The position numbers and the translations under genes were made by a program. A stretch of DNA of 64,000 bases from Trichuris trichiura. Taxonomy: Eukaryota; Nematoda; Enoplea; Trichinellida; Trichuridae. This document shows, in pieces, positions 50,419 through 63,056 of the stretch. Under the pieces are notes generated by a model. The model did not search any database, was not told the DNA's origin, and saw only the letters and a program-made list of their open reading frames with translations. Position 1 is the first letter of the stretch. Each line of letters begins with the position of its first letter. The DNA lies in NCBI GenBank assembly GCA_037903355.1, contig JBAJFE010000062.1:1364001-1428000 (forward strand), written 5' to 3'.

Positions 50419-51213
50419 ATGAAAAACACTTGCATTAAACTAAGGCATGATGTTTACAGGTCGGTTGATATGACGCATTCCGGTATTCCATGCGTATTAC
50501 TCTGCTGCGGTTCGTTCAATCCTCCAACAATACTGCATCTTCGTATGTTCGAGATAGCCAGGGATTACCTGAACGAGAATACCGATTTTGAAGTGATCGG
50601 TGGTGTCCTCTCGCCCGTACACGACTCATACGGAAAGAAAGATCTGTGCGCAAGCGATCATCGGATCGAGATGGCAAAACTGGCAACATTCTCCTCCGAT
50701 TGGATAGGTATTGACAAGTGGGAGTGCACCCAGTCTTCGTGGTCTCGAACTGTTCAAGTATTGCGTCATCTAAGTCGACTGCTCGAGGTCTATTTGCATA
50801 GGAAGGAAAAGATTTCGTTCAAACAATATTTATCCATTTACGACTTGGACCGTGTTCAATGCGAAAACCCGGTTGCCGACGAATCGCGAGTGATGTTACT
50901 TTGCGGTGCCGACCTGCTTGAAAGCTTTTCCGTAAAAGACCTGTGGTCAACCGACGACATGACAGAAATATTAAGCACTTTCGGTATGGTGGTAATCACG
51001 CGCAGCGGTTCAGATCCATTCCGTTACGTCTACGAAAATGATCTCGTCTACCGGTACCAAAAAAATGTTCACATAGTGACCGAATGGATTCCCAATGAAA
51101 TAAGCTCAACAGCAATCAGAAGAGCTCTGAGGAGGAAAGCAAGCGTGCGGTATCTCGTCTCGGACGCTGTATTGGAATACATAAAAGCTAACAAGCTGTA
51201 TACAAATTCTTAG
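50419..51213 (+). CDS. NMNAT: NMN adenylyltransferase
   Basis: Makes NAD+ from NMN and ATP. Single frame of 264 residues. Motifs: LLCCGSFNPPTILHLRMFE, the nucleotidyltransferase N-terminal signature (GSFNP...H); VLSPVHDSYGKKDL; a DKWECTQSSWSRT substrate loop; LLCGADLLESFSVKDLW; TRSGSDP; and NEISSTAIRRALRR, the ISSTxxR phosphate-binding motif. All core sites are present, so it is predicted to be active. The central linker is short, as in NMNAT1/3-type enzymes. Two starts are possible: 50419, or the internal ATG at 50470 (MTHSGIP), since a TTTACAG acceptor-like sequence immediately precedes the latter. Confidence 0.93.
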   Translation: MKNTCIKLRHDVYRSVDMTHSGIPCVLLCCGSFNPPTILHLRMFEIARDYLNENTDFEVIGGVLSPVHDSYGKKDLCASDHRIEMAKLATFSSDWIGIDKWECTQSSWSRTVQVLRHLSRLLEVYLHRKEKISFKQYLSIYDLDRVQCENPVADESRVMLLCGADLLESFSVKDLWSTDDMTEILSTFGMVVITRSGSDPFRYVYENDLVYRYQKNVHIVTEWIPNEISSTAIRRALRRKASVRYLVSDAVLEYIKANKLYTNS

Positions 51214-51467
51214 CTGTTGATAGAATGTCGAATAAGACGGAAAAAATAATTTTCCGGTGATTAACATTCAATTCGTAATGCTATTAGCTGTCCGACTGAA
51301 ATCATTCGGATAAAAGACAATACTTTTAAAACAGTCTTAATTTCATATACAGTACGCCTGCTTGTCCGGAATGATGAATTTGTATTTGCATGCGTATGTT
51401 AACTTTGCCCATTGTTTGCAAATCGACGTAGCGACGCGCCTGCAGCTGTGTAAGAGAACATGTTGAT

Positions 51468-54400
51468 ATGGACGAAAGTGATCATCCCGCCAAGGCTGTC
51501 AGCGACAAGCCGGAAAAATCGGATGATTATCACAAACGCTCTCGAAAGTCGGCATTTCGAGCATTGTCATCGGCTTTTGGCCTTTCGTCTCCAATTTTGA
51601 TATTCATGGCTATACTTATTCCAGCGCTGGCCATTTCCGTGGCGTCATTAATGTTTTTCTTCGACGTCATGGCAGCACCTAAAGTGCGAAACGAAGTACG
51701 AGCGCTCGTTTACTAATGCTTCCTTTTCCAAGGCACGCCTTATTCGTTTTAAACATGTCAAATGCGAAGTTATTATTACGACTTTGTCAATGTAAGTTTT
51801 GCGAACTGAGAGGCATATGTTGTAGAGAATTTAAACGCTTCGTGCCGCGGGCAGAGATTTCCCTTTCGCTGTTTTCTCTTTTTGCCCTTAAAAGGTACTG
51901 CAGCACAAAAAGCTTGAACTAATGGTTACTGGTTTTCGATTCGGTCGAAGAAAAAAATTCGCTTGGAAAGCTGCAACTAATTAACTGTGCTTTTATTTAT
52001 TTTTTCTCTGTCCATTCTGAACTTCGATAGAGCTGTTCCGAGTCGTTCTGGTATGCTTTGTTTACTGACATTGTTTACCTTATCAGCCATATTCGGTATT
52101 TTGCATTACGTATATTTCCAGCAGGCAACGATGAGCCTTAGTTGATTAGAATCCTTACTTTTCTTTAGAGTCCATAGCTTGCTGTTTCCCCTTCTGCCTC
52201 AGTTTGTTCAACTTTTATTTTTCTTATCTCTGCGGCAAAAGTAGGTTAGATACACCGAGGATTTGTTTAATCTTGTATAGAGTCCATATTTAAATTTTCC
52301 TTTTGTATTCAGTTTTTTGCTGCGGTAGTACATTGTTCTTGTATAGCTTCTTATTTTCTTCTTTTTCTTCTTCTTCTCTATCCGTACTTTAGACTTGTAA
52401 GCTTTTACCCAATTAAACTTAGTGTTTCCTGGCGTCACTGCATTTCGCTGCTAACATTTATACGTTACTTAATCTTTTCTTCTTCGAATATCATTTTTTG
52501 GCTTCTTTTTGTACGGATTTTCTATGTCCCGTTGAAAAACTTTTATTAATAAACTGTCCGTAGCTTTCGGGTCCGAACTTGACCCGTCATCAGCGGTCTA
52601 AGGATTGACGTATGAATAAATTGCACTAGTAACGTGCAAGGTGTATAGCTGTTGTTTAAAGGCCAGTGTTTTAAAGTGGGCCTTGTAGTTCTTTTCTCTT
52701 TGTCCGTCAGCAGTTCGAGCGGGTGTATCCAATTTTAGTTGAGCGAGCAACAATTCGAGCGGGTGACAATATTCGTCCATATTTCATTTATTTCCGCTCC
52801 TTTATCTCGGTTGTAGGTTGTGTTGTTTCTAATATACAGAGCTTCCTTAATTTTCCATAGGCATACATTCTTTTCATAGCATAAAACTTTTGCGCCAAGG
52901 CTTTGATTGCAATGTGACGCTTGTTCCACAACAGCCGAAGCTAATATTGCCATCTCCATGGTGATTTTTGGGTCCGATATAAGTCTTCCACGTTGTCTTG
53001 TGTGGTTGTTGCCGTTGCTGAGAATGTTTTTAACGTTGTTACAAGTGGTTAACCCCTTTATGTGTTCATTGAATCTGTGTTCGAGGTTGTTGCCCGTTTC
53101 CCCAATGTACACTCCTGAACAGGGACATTCGATTGCGTAGACTAATCCTGTCCTTTTGTTTTCTGGGATTTTCATTTTGTCCTTCCGGAGAATTGTCCTG
53201 AGGTTGAGGAAGTCTTTGAAAAAGGCTCGGAACCCTAACCGTTTTCCTAACTGGACAATCTTTTCTCCTAGTCCTGCCACGTAGGAAATAACTAAGCGTA
53301 TATCAGGCAAGTTACTTAGTTGCCGTGATTCCTAGTTGCGCAGCTTTTGCTTGAATACTTGGTCAATAAAAGATTTCGGGTAGTCATTTTTGTAGAATGT
53401 TTTTCTAATGTAGTTGAATTCCGATCGAAGAAATTCTGGATCACATAAATTGATTGCTCTGTTAATCATTCCCGAGAGGATTCCGCGCATTACTGAGCGT
53501 GGATGGTGCGATGAGAAATTAAGATATTGGTTAGTGTGTGTTGGTTTTCTGTAAACTCTAGTTTTTAGTCTTTGATTAGTGCGAATAATCAGTGTGTCAA
53601 GGAAGGGAGGGTTCGGTTTGATTCTTTCTCCATTGTAAAAACGATTTGATTGGGGCATACGCTGTTAAGAAATTCTAGAAACTGTTCTTCCTTTCCATCT
53701 TTGATAATTACGAAGATGCCATCCACGTATCTTTTGAATAGTCGTGGGGCTATTTGCCTATCTACCGTTTTCAACATTTGCCTTTCAAAACTCTGCATGA
53801 ATATTTCGGCCAGGATAGGAGATAGTGGGTTGCCCATAGGGACACCGTTAGATTGTTTGTAGAACTTATTATCAAACATGAAGTAATTGCTTTCTTGCAT
53901 ACAGAATGATACCAACTTGACAATGTGGAAAGGATTTAACTTGGTTCTGGTGAACAAATTTGTGTCTGTATTGAGGAGATTGTATAGTGTATCGAGAGTT
54001 TTCGAAATCGGAATGCTAGTGAATAAATCTTTTACATCGTAGCTAACTAAGATTTTGTCCGGTTCTAGATGGTATTCTCGTATTTCGTTGCCGAAGGTGT
54101 TACTATTTTTGACGAAGGACGGTTCTTTGCCAGTTAGTGGTTTGATCACCTTTTTCAAATATCGGCTGAGCTCACTTGTGGTGCTGTTAATTGTGGAAAC
54201 TATTGGTCTTAGTGGGACCTCCGGTTTGTACACTTTAGGCAGGCCGTAGAGCTGAGGGGGTCTGTAATTTGATGTGAACCTAAGATGCTTCGCTATCTTG
54301 ATGATTTCTGGTTCCTTGGTTTCTGTGCGGTATGTGATGAGAAGGGAACGAAGATTCTTCCGTGACAATTCTGTAGGGTCATTGGGCAAAGTTGTATAAC

Positions 54401-57400
54401 TGTCGGTGTTCAAGATAGTCATCATTTTTTCGTTGTAAGTGGTTCTGCCGAGTAGGACAATTCTATTGCCTTTATCTGCTTTAGTTATAATTCTATCAGG
54501 CTGCCTTTTTAGTCGATTTAAGCAGTTGACCTCATATCGGCTTAAGTTTGGGGTGGTGTTGAAGCGGTGGTCTAGGATTAGCGTTGATAAATCCCGCTTG
54601 ATCTGCGTGGCTTTCTGTGGATCAACTGAAGATAGGCTATCTTCAACTGAGGCAATGATGTCAAGAAAGGGTGGCTGTTTAGGAGTTAGTACAAAGTTCA
54701 GTCCTTTTCTCAGGATAGTTTTTTCACTTTCGTTTAGAGCTAAGGAGCTGAGATTTATTACCTTTGTGTTTAGGTCTGAACCACTGGTTCTTTGCGGAGG
54801 ATTTCTGTAGGAGTTTCGAGTAGTCGTCGGGAATCTGACCTGAAGGCTTTCAAATTTTCTTTTTAGCACTTGTTTCTGCGATTTGCAGACTGTTTTTTGG
54901 CGAAGTCCACATGTCTGATTAAGGCTTCGTAAATCGTATAATGTAGCCGGCTTCTGAGAAAATCCAACTTGCTATTAAAGTCTGCTCGGAGATTGGCTAA
55001 TGTGTATCTGTGTTTTCTTATGACATTTCTTAATAGCGACATTCCACTTGAAAACAAGATTCTTTTGGAGTGCTCGTCCAGGTTCTGACCCCATTTTAGT
55101 CGAAAGCACTTGGGTAGAGTTCCATGATCTCTACATTTCAGCAGGAAAGTTAGTTTTCCTTGTATAAGACCCGCTTTTATATTTAGTTGTTCTAGATGTC
55201 TTGCTGCTGACAGAAGGGGTGTTCCGTACACACCCTGTATCGTTTTGAAGATATAGTGTCTTCGTACGGGACCAAATAATTTTATTTTTTGGCTTCTTTT
55301 TGTACGGATTTTCAATGTCCCGTTGTCTATGTTCTTCTTCGAATAATGCTAAAGACTTTTGCCTGATAAACTTAAGATTGTCCCTGTTTGGTATTTCCTG
55401 TTCCAATGCTATCATGTTGCTTATAGTATCGACCGGGACCACAGCCTCAACCATTTTTCGGCTCAAACTCTTCGGTTGTTGATTTTTATCGCGGAGAGCT
55501 TAATGAACTGGAAGATCATATGTATCAGAACGAAATGAACTTTGTCATGTTCTACGCACCGTGGAGCTTCGAATGCTTGGAGTCGAGAAGCCAATTTGAA
55601 ATGCTAGCCATGTTCTATAGTTCGCAAGTGTCTTTCTACGCGATCAATTGCTGGGAACCTTCGGGGCTGTGTCGTCAGGAGCGCCAACCTCGCGAGTTTC
55701 CAATATTCCAAGCGTTCCTTAAGCAGGTACCCATTGGTTTAGTATACGCTGGCGCAATAACTGCCGACTACATGCTGAAGTAGGTTTTCATTTGTTCAGC
55801 AAAGAATAATGTGATTTCTTTGTTAATAAGGTTTATTGACCATCTAATCAATCCTATGGTTCGCTTGTCAAACGATAAGCAGTTGGCAAGCTTTCTTTCT
55901 CTGCCAGCCGACCGCGTCATCGGCTATGTCAGTTCGTACAGCCGACCTCCAGATCACTTTTACTACCTGACGTTCTACTATGCCGCCTTGAAGATTCTTC
56001 AAAGTGATCCGCTTAGGAAAGTGGTTAATTTTGGTATTATTACCGATAAGTATTTGGCTAGCAAGCTGAACATGACGGCCAGTGGACAATTATGCATTTT
56101 TGTCGGCTTCGGAAAGACAAGCAAGCTTTACCCTACGAGCAAACCTTTCAAGTCGGACGCCATTGTCGACTGGTTGTTTCACAAAATTGGAACGGTAAAC
56201 GTGTGGGGCAATCCGAGTCACAAACGAAGCTTCGCCCTAAAGGAAACGTTCGAAAAGCCAACGTTACTCCTTTTGGCTCCCTGGCAGTTGTTGCTCGAGC
56301 GTTCGTCGCTAGTTTCCCTGGTAGGTAAGGACAATTGAACGTTCGGGAAAAGTTGTTCATCCCTTAATGATTTTCAGGTTCCTCAACTTTCTCGCCTCTA
56401 CCACGATTGCGACCGGGATCCGGAATTTTTCAAATGGTACGTCAAATCTTGCTTGTCGCTTGGTTACAGCGACAAAGAATTGCTCGACCATAGAGCTCGA
56501 TGCATTGACGACAAAAGCGGGCGCAAAGTGTTGGTCGATGATACAGTAGGAAAACGAACAGATTTGCTTATTCACGAGTACAACGGTCGCAAGCCGGATA
56601 TAACAACTTGCGCGACTGTTAGCCTTTTCGGTGCCGAATCCAGCGGTTGTCCGAGGCAGAGCACGGTCAAAAGCCGTAGTGACACCGAAATTTCGATCGA
56701 ACCCGATCCTTTCGTAAATGACGATGATTGTCGTCGTTGGGGTATGGCATTTGGCCTAAACTATTCCTTCGTTGCACCCTTTGGTGACGAGTGTACTACC
56801 GTAAATATATCGAGTTTTCGTCAGCGTGGCTGCTCTTCCGGGGGTCAGTTGAACTTTGCGACCATGGATAGCGACCACTACAACTGGTACGCTTATAAGT
56901 TGGGCTTTCCGGACCGGTATAGGTCGAGAAAAATTCCGAAAGCTATGATAATCGACAGTAAGGTAAATTAGCGTCTCTTGTCATGTTTGAACTTAAGCCT
57001 GTTTGTTGATTTCAAGCGAGAAGCATTCCATGTACTTCTCGAGCCGTTAACTTTGACCAGCTTGATTATGTTCGTGGTCAACTTTACCGAGCGAATTTTG
57101 CCAAAGTTCTACAGATCGGAAGAACGTTTCATGAGTACAGGAGCGAAGTCGACCGAAGCTACTATTAATTCGTCTTGGTCGCCGCCTGACCCGTCGACCT
57201 TTTCGATAACTCAAGTTACCGCAGACACATTTGAGCACTTCGTTCGCGACGATGGCAAAGTCATTTGAATTATTTTATTTTCCGTAGTTTATTTTTTAAA
57301 TTTTTTTTCAGAATGCCGTTGTTTTACATTACGCAAAATGGTGCATATTTTGCCATACGGTATCGCACATTGTAAGCACGACAGCCTATCTTCTGCGGCC

Positions 57401-58004
57401 ATTTTCAAGCGTTAAATTTGGCCAGTAAGTTTAAAATAAGTCTGCCGGCAAAAGTTGACTTTTCTCTCTACGAGCAACGCGTTTGCAGAATCGACGGTGG
57501 CAAAAATGATTTGCCGCCGGAACACGCTGTCGACAAGTATCCGCGTTTGGCCCTTTATCCACCTGACAGGCATAATATATTAAAAGGAAAAAATTAAACT
57601 GTCCAATTAATTTACTATTTTTCAGAAGACAGCGAGTATTGTATCCGATAGAGATTCCAGTGACAGTACCGAATTTGGTGACCTTTATTTTGTATCACTG
57701 CGATTTGGAAACTCGTTTGAAAATTGGCATAGCATTTTGCTCAAGTCAATGCCGGAAGAAGAGCGCCCTAAGCGCTGTCAGTGAAGGCGTTACTAATCGC
57801 GGACGACAATTACGAGTACGAGGACGTCTCCAATCCCTGCCTATTCTTCAACGTTTCGGCTGCCCCGTCAATACGATAAGGCTACGCTCATTCCTGTGGC
57901 AGCAGACGAGCTATCTTAAGCGAAGACAAAAGGAAACGGATCGGCTGCACGCATTGTTGTTATCTGCCAGCAGAGTACCCATTGTTCAGTTTGATGATGA
58001 ATGA
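51468..58004 (+). CDS. TXNDC11: TXNDC11-like thioredoxin-domain protein
   Basis: ER membrane protein of the TXNDC11/EFP1 type, related to protein disulfide isomerases. Exon 1 (51468-51695) encodes a basic N-terminus and one membrane helix (ILIFMAILIPALAISVASLMFF). A 3.7-kb intron, hosting an antisense PLE, leads to exon 2 at 55427 (SSVVDFYRGELNELED, FYAPWSFECLESR). Later exons are 55831-56320, 56378-56962, 57017-57259 and 57312-57371, then a final part ending at 58004. The second thioredoxin domain reads ITQVTADTFEHFVRDDGK, AVVLHYAKWCIFCHTVSHI, VCRIDGGKNDLPPE and YPIEIPVTVPNLVTFILYH, followed by a basic C-terminal helix. The first domain has WSFEC, losing the first redox Cys; the second keeps WCIFC. 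Exon borders near 57380-57600 are approximate. Confidence 0.9.
52477..52490. repeat. Target-site duplication, PLE copy 2 (left)
   Basis: TTCTTCTTCGAATA, repeated exactly at 55332-55345, brackets the element. Confidence 0.9.
52491..52535 (-). repeat. PLE copy 2 terminal direct repeat (3' side)
   Basis: About 45 bp matching 55282-55325 with a few differences (GGATTTTCTATGTCCCGTTG versus GGATTTTCAATGTCCCGTTG). This is the pseudo-LTR type repeat known from PLEs. Confidence 0.8.
52557..52598 (-). ncRNA. Hammerhead-like ribozyme core in PLE copy 2
   Basis: Minus strand: CTGATGA (52588-52594), C, then GGGTC-loop-GACCC (perfect five-pair stem II), then GAAA (52565-52568) and GCTACGG. Stem II pairs completely here, unlike copy 1. 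The extra C between CTGATGA and stem II is shared by all copies. Positioned in the 3' region before the terminal direct repeat. Confidence 0.55.
52735..53310 (-). CDS. PLE copy 2 GIY-YIG endonuclease domain
   Basis: Open frame PDIRLVISYVAGLGEKIVQL through CCSLN-stop. Contains GLVYAIECPCSGVYIGETGN and LEHRFNEHIKG, so the GIY-YIG core tyrosine is kept. Confidence 0.85.
   Translation of the reverse strand: MPDIRLVISYVAGLGEKIVQLGKRLGFRAFFKDFLNLRTILRKDKMKIPENKRTGLVYAIECPCSGVYIGETGNNLEHRFNEHIKGLTTCNNVKNILSNGNNHTRQRGRLISDPKITMEMAILASAVVEQASHCNQSLGAKVLCYEKNVCLWKIKEALYIRNNTTYNRDKGAEINEIWTNIVTRSNCCSLN
53332..55315 (-). pseudogene. PLE copy 2 reverse transcriptase, two frameshifts
   Basis: Same protein as copy 1 but split into three frames (55315-54863, 54869-53589 and 53658-53332). 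Compared with copy 1, one A is missing from a run near 54892 (just after HVDFAKK) and one C from a run near 53613 (NRTLP/FLDT). The catalytic motif reads YVDG instead of YVDD, removing an essential Asp. The N-terminal frame shows LEQLNIKAGLIQGKLTFLLK, a conserved PLE N-terminal segment absent from the truncated copy 1. As in copy 1, KLRN is followed by an in-frame TAG before the nuclease domain. Confidence 0.88.
55282..55325 (-). repeat. PLE copy 2 terminal direct repeat (5' side)
   Basis: Direct repeat partner of 52491-52535. Confidence 0.8.
55332..55345. repeat. Target-site duplication, PLE copy 2 (right)
   Basis: TTCTTCTTCGAATA, identical to 52477-52490. Confidence 0.9.
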
Positions 58005-59962
<1,958 letters not shown>

Positions 59963-61481
59963 CAACATGCTAATGCGTTGCGCGATGGTCCAAATCATCG
60001 TGTCACGTGAGCTCTTCAACGCTTTTCGTACTTTTACGCTTGTCTCAATTGAATAATATTATTGATTTCAGCTTTCCAAATTCGTCCAACATTGCTCGTT
60101 TTTCGTCCTTCTGCCTAATGACCGAAACGCCTCCACAAAATACAGTCATTGATGATATGCAAATTTGGTGTTACAAGCGTTGCGCAAGATGTCATTCGTC
60201 CTTTAATCGCCGATACTTCTTTAGTGTACGACCACCAACCATTCATTCTTGCGCCGCGCATTCTTCTCTCGTTGTTCCTTTGTCGTGCCAAGCTTGCGAA
60301 GAAAGAACACCGGCATGTCGTCGTAATAGCATTGCTACGTGAAGTTGGCCGTTTGAATTTACGATGCGTACGCAGGACGGCGATCCGTTTTCACCAACTT
60401 TCCAAGCTGTAATGGTGATTATTTTTTGGTTGTCCTTTCGCCGCAGTGATTGGTGAGCGCACACATTATATTGGTTTTCTCTTGTTGAAGCATTATTAAA
60501 ACTCGGAGGCGTTCCTATAGGACCAATTGACGGAAACATGGCATGTAAGCAAAGTTGAAAAAAAGCACACCAAATGAAGAGAAGGTTATACGGTACCAGT
60601 AAGAATCGTGTCGTTCAGAGACCCGTCGGTCGTCTGACACGCTTGGCCTTCGTCGGTGTGTGAGGAAGCTGACGTCACACCAACGTCAAAGTTAGGAATT
60701 ATTAAGTGTTCCAACTGCATCAAGTTGAAACGAACAACGAAGTTGGTAAAGCGTTTGCACAAGTGGGTATTCGCTTCGAATTGGTCGAAGACCGCTTTGT
60801 GGTTGAAGTAGGCATGCGAAAAGATGCGATAAACTCGGCGACATATGGACGCCAGTTTCGCCACAGCATTTTCCTTGATACTGATTCTGAAAGGAGTGAA
60901 GTGGACCGTCGTCCATTGATTGAAAAAGGCTGAATGCACACTGACCTGCTGGGAAAATATTTGCTGTTGTTTAACAAGGAGACAGCTCCGTCCAACGTGT
61001 GTCTTATGTAGTCGATTGCGGTGCACTAAAACGGTAGTGCATAAAATTCAGTTAAGGTTCTACCAACAGTCACGCTTTGCAACATCGACCTCTGACCTAC
61101 GAACGGCGAATTCAATTTTCAAATAATCAATTTTAAAAAATCAATAGACAAAGCTTCAAGTTCAAGGATAAGTTCAGGCTTAGCACAAAGATCAACTCGC
61201 GACGTTAAAATCTTTAGTCCGCTCTTCTGTTACAACGTAAAAGGCGAAATTTAAAAATTACTTTTCAAAAATTCAAATCTTGTTACCGTAACCCTTTTCG
61301 GTAATAAAGACCTCAACACATGGTACCGCCTAAAATTTCGTTGTTGGCAGTTGAAACGAAGTATTGCTTTTAAAAATCGGCTTTAAAATGACCAGGGATG
61401 ATTACGCTAAAGCGAAATTTATTTCTTGAAGAATTCATAGGCAAAGAAGGTTAACCAACTGCTACTTTTAACAATGACATA
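59963..61481. other. Unresolved region after ARF
   Basis: A 98-codon minus frame with Met start at 60539 (MFPSIGPIGTPPSFNNAS...), further minus frames at 60586-61026 and plus frames at 60149-60412 and 60706-60933 overlap one another. Some segments look protein-like (minus NFDVGVTSASSHTDEGQ, followed by a GTACCG donor), so one small gene may lie here, but I cannot decide the strand or name a family. Confidence 0.3.
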
Positions 61482-63056
61482 CAGTAGAACCTCCGAAGTT
61501 GACCGTCGACCACCTTTTGACCGAATTTTGACCAGTTGGTTGGTCAGCACGTTAATAAGCGCAAGGAAAACCTCTATACGTCGACCACCACCGTAAGTGG
61601 GAAGTTGACCGCTTTAGCCGTGACATGTAGTATACGGACGCAATGTTAGTTTGCTCTCTGTAAGTTGACCACTTCAGTTTGCTCTGTGTCAGTCGCTAGC
61701 AGCTGTTAACCATCATTGCCTCAATGTGCTGTTACTCAACGTAGCGAAGTTTTTCATTACCCAACATTGGAGATTCCTGATAACAGAACCGGTTCCGTCG
61801 CTTTGACGATGCTTCTTTTATGCTTGCCGGCACAGCTTGCGCGTTTCCTCAAGTACATAAGCTCCCACCTACGCGTTGGCAGCATTCGCCCATTGAGGGA
61901 AATATGACAAATCGAGCCTACTTGAAACTCGTTCGCGTCGAGCTCAGTTCTATTCATTCGCTTTGCTATAGGTGTGCGGCAGGTTTCCTTAACGTGTCTT
62001 CGCGAGTAAAGATAGCCCGACTTACGCAGTAATAGACGCAGTAGTAGCTACCAAGCTGGTTGCAGTTTGCATTATGGCCAAACGGAAAGAATCGAGAGAG
62101 TTGGCACTGAAGGAAAAAGTGGATCTTATCCGCTTTCTCGAAACTAACAGTCAAAGGAAGACAGCAGAACGGTTTCATGTGAGCAAGACTACCGTTGGCA
62201 ACATCCAGAGACGTAAACGTGAGTACTTGGAAAGATATGAGAAGGAAAGCGGAGACACGCAGCGAAGAAAAAGGAGAACCTCCCTGGACCAAGTCAATGA
62301 AGCAGCGTTACATTGGTTTAAGCAAATGAGAGCAGCTAATGCACGCATCTCTGGCCCAATGATCCAGGAAATTGCTAGAAAATTCACCGTGGAATTCGGT
62401 TTCACAGGTTTCCAAGCATCAAACGGTTGGCTGGCAAAGTTCAAGCTCCGTTATCAGATTTCTCAGAAAATCTTATGCGGCGAATCTAGCGAAGTTCCCG
62501 TCGAGGTCTTGGAAGACTTCATCTTGAAATTTCGTCATTTCGCCAGTGGCTTTAAGGAAGAAGACATATTCAATGCTGATGAATGCGGCTTGTTCTTCAA
62601 AGCTATGCCTGATAGAAGTCTTGTACTAAAAGGCGATAAATGCAAAAGCGGGAAGCTCTCCAAAGAACGCTTCACTGTGCTTCTTTGCGCTAGCGCAACT
62701 GGGGAGAAGTTGAAGCCATTGGTCATTGGTAAGTCAACGAAACCCCGAGCTTTTAAGAACTTGAAGCCTGATGACCTCCCTGCCACTTGGAGATCAAATA
62801 AATCCGCCTGGATGACAGCCGCCATATTCGAAGAGTGGGTAAGAAGTGTCGACGGACAGATGAAGCGAATGAAACGTTCCATCTTATTGGTAGTAGACAA
62901 CTGCCCGAGCCATCCCCACGTGAAAGACCTCACAAATGTCACGTTAAAATTCCTGCCCCCAAACACTACCTCAAAGACGCAGCCTTTAGATCAAGGAGTA
63001 ATTAAGACGTTTAAGGCGAAATACCGGACCCAGCTTCTGCGGTGGATCGTTGGCAT

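Larger units (their letters stand above)
52491..55331 (-). mobile_element. Penelope-like element, copy 2, in TXNDC11 intron 1
   Basis: Bounded by the 14-bp duplication TTCTTCTTCGAATA. Antisense to TXNDC11; its 5' end lies only about 95 bp from the exon 2 acceptor at 55426. Both ends carry a ~45-bp direct repeat (52491-52535 and 55282-55325) containing TTTTTTGGCTTCTTTTTGTA, a fragment of the PLE pseudo-LTR arrangement. It is longer than copy 1 at the 5' end, so it shows the N-terminal region, but its coding capacity is broken. Confidence 0.93.

Noticed and set aside
55131..55466. Minus frame beginning MSRKMVEAVV, apparently extending the PLE protein upstream
   Set aside because: It runs past the PLE border and target duplication at 55332-55345 into TXNDC11 intron and exon 2 sequence, so its first part is not PLE coding sequence.
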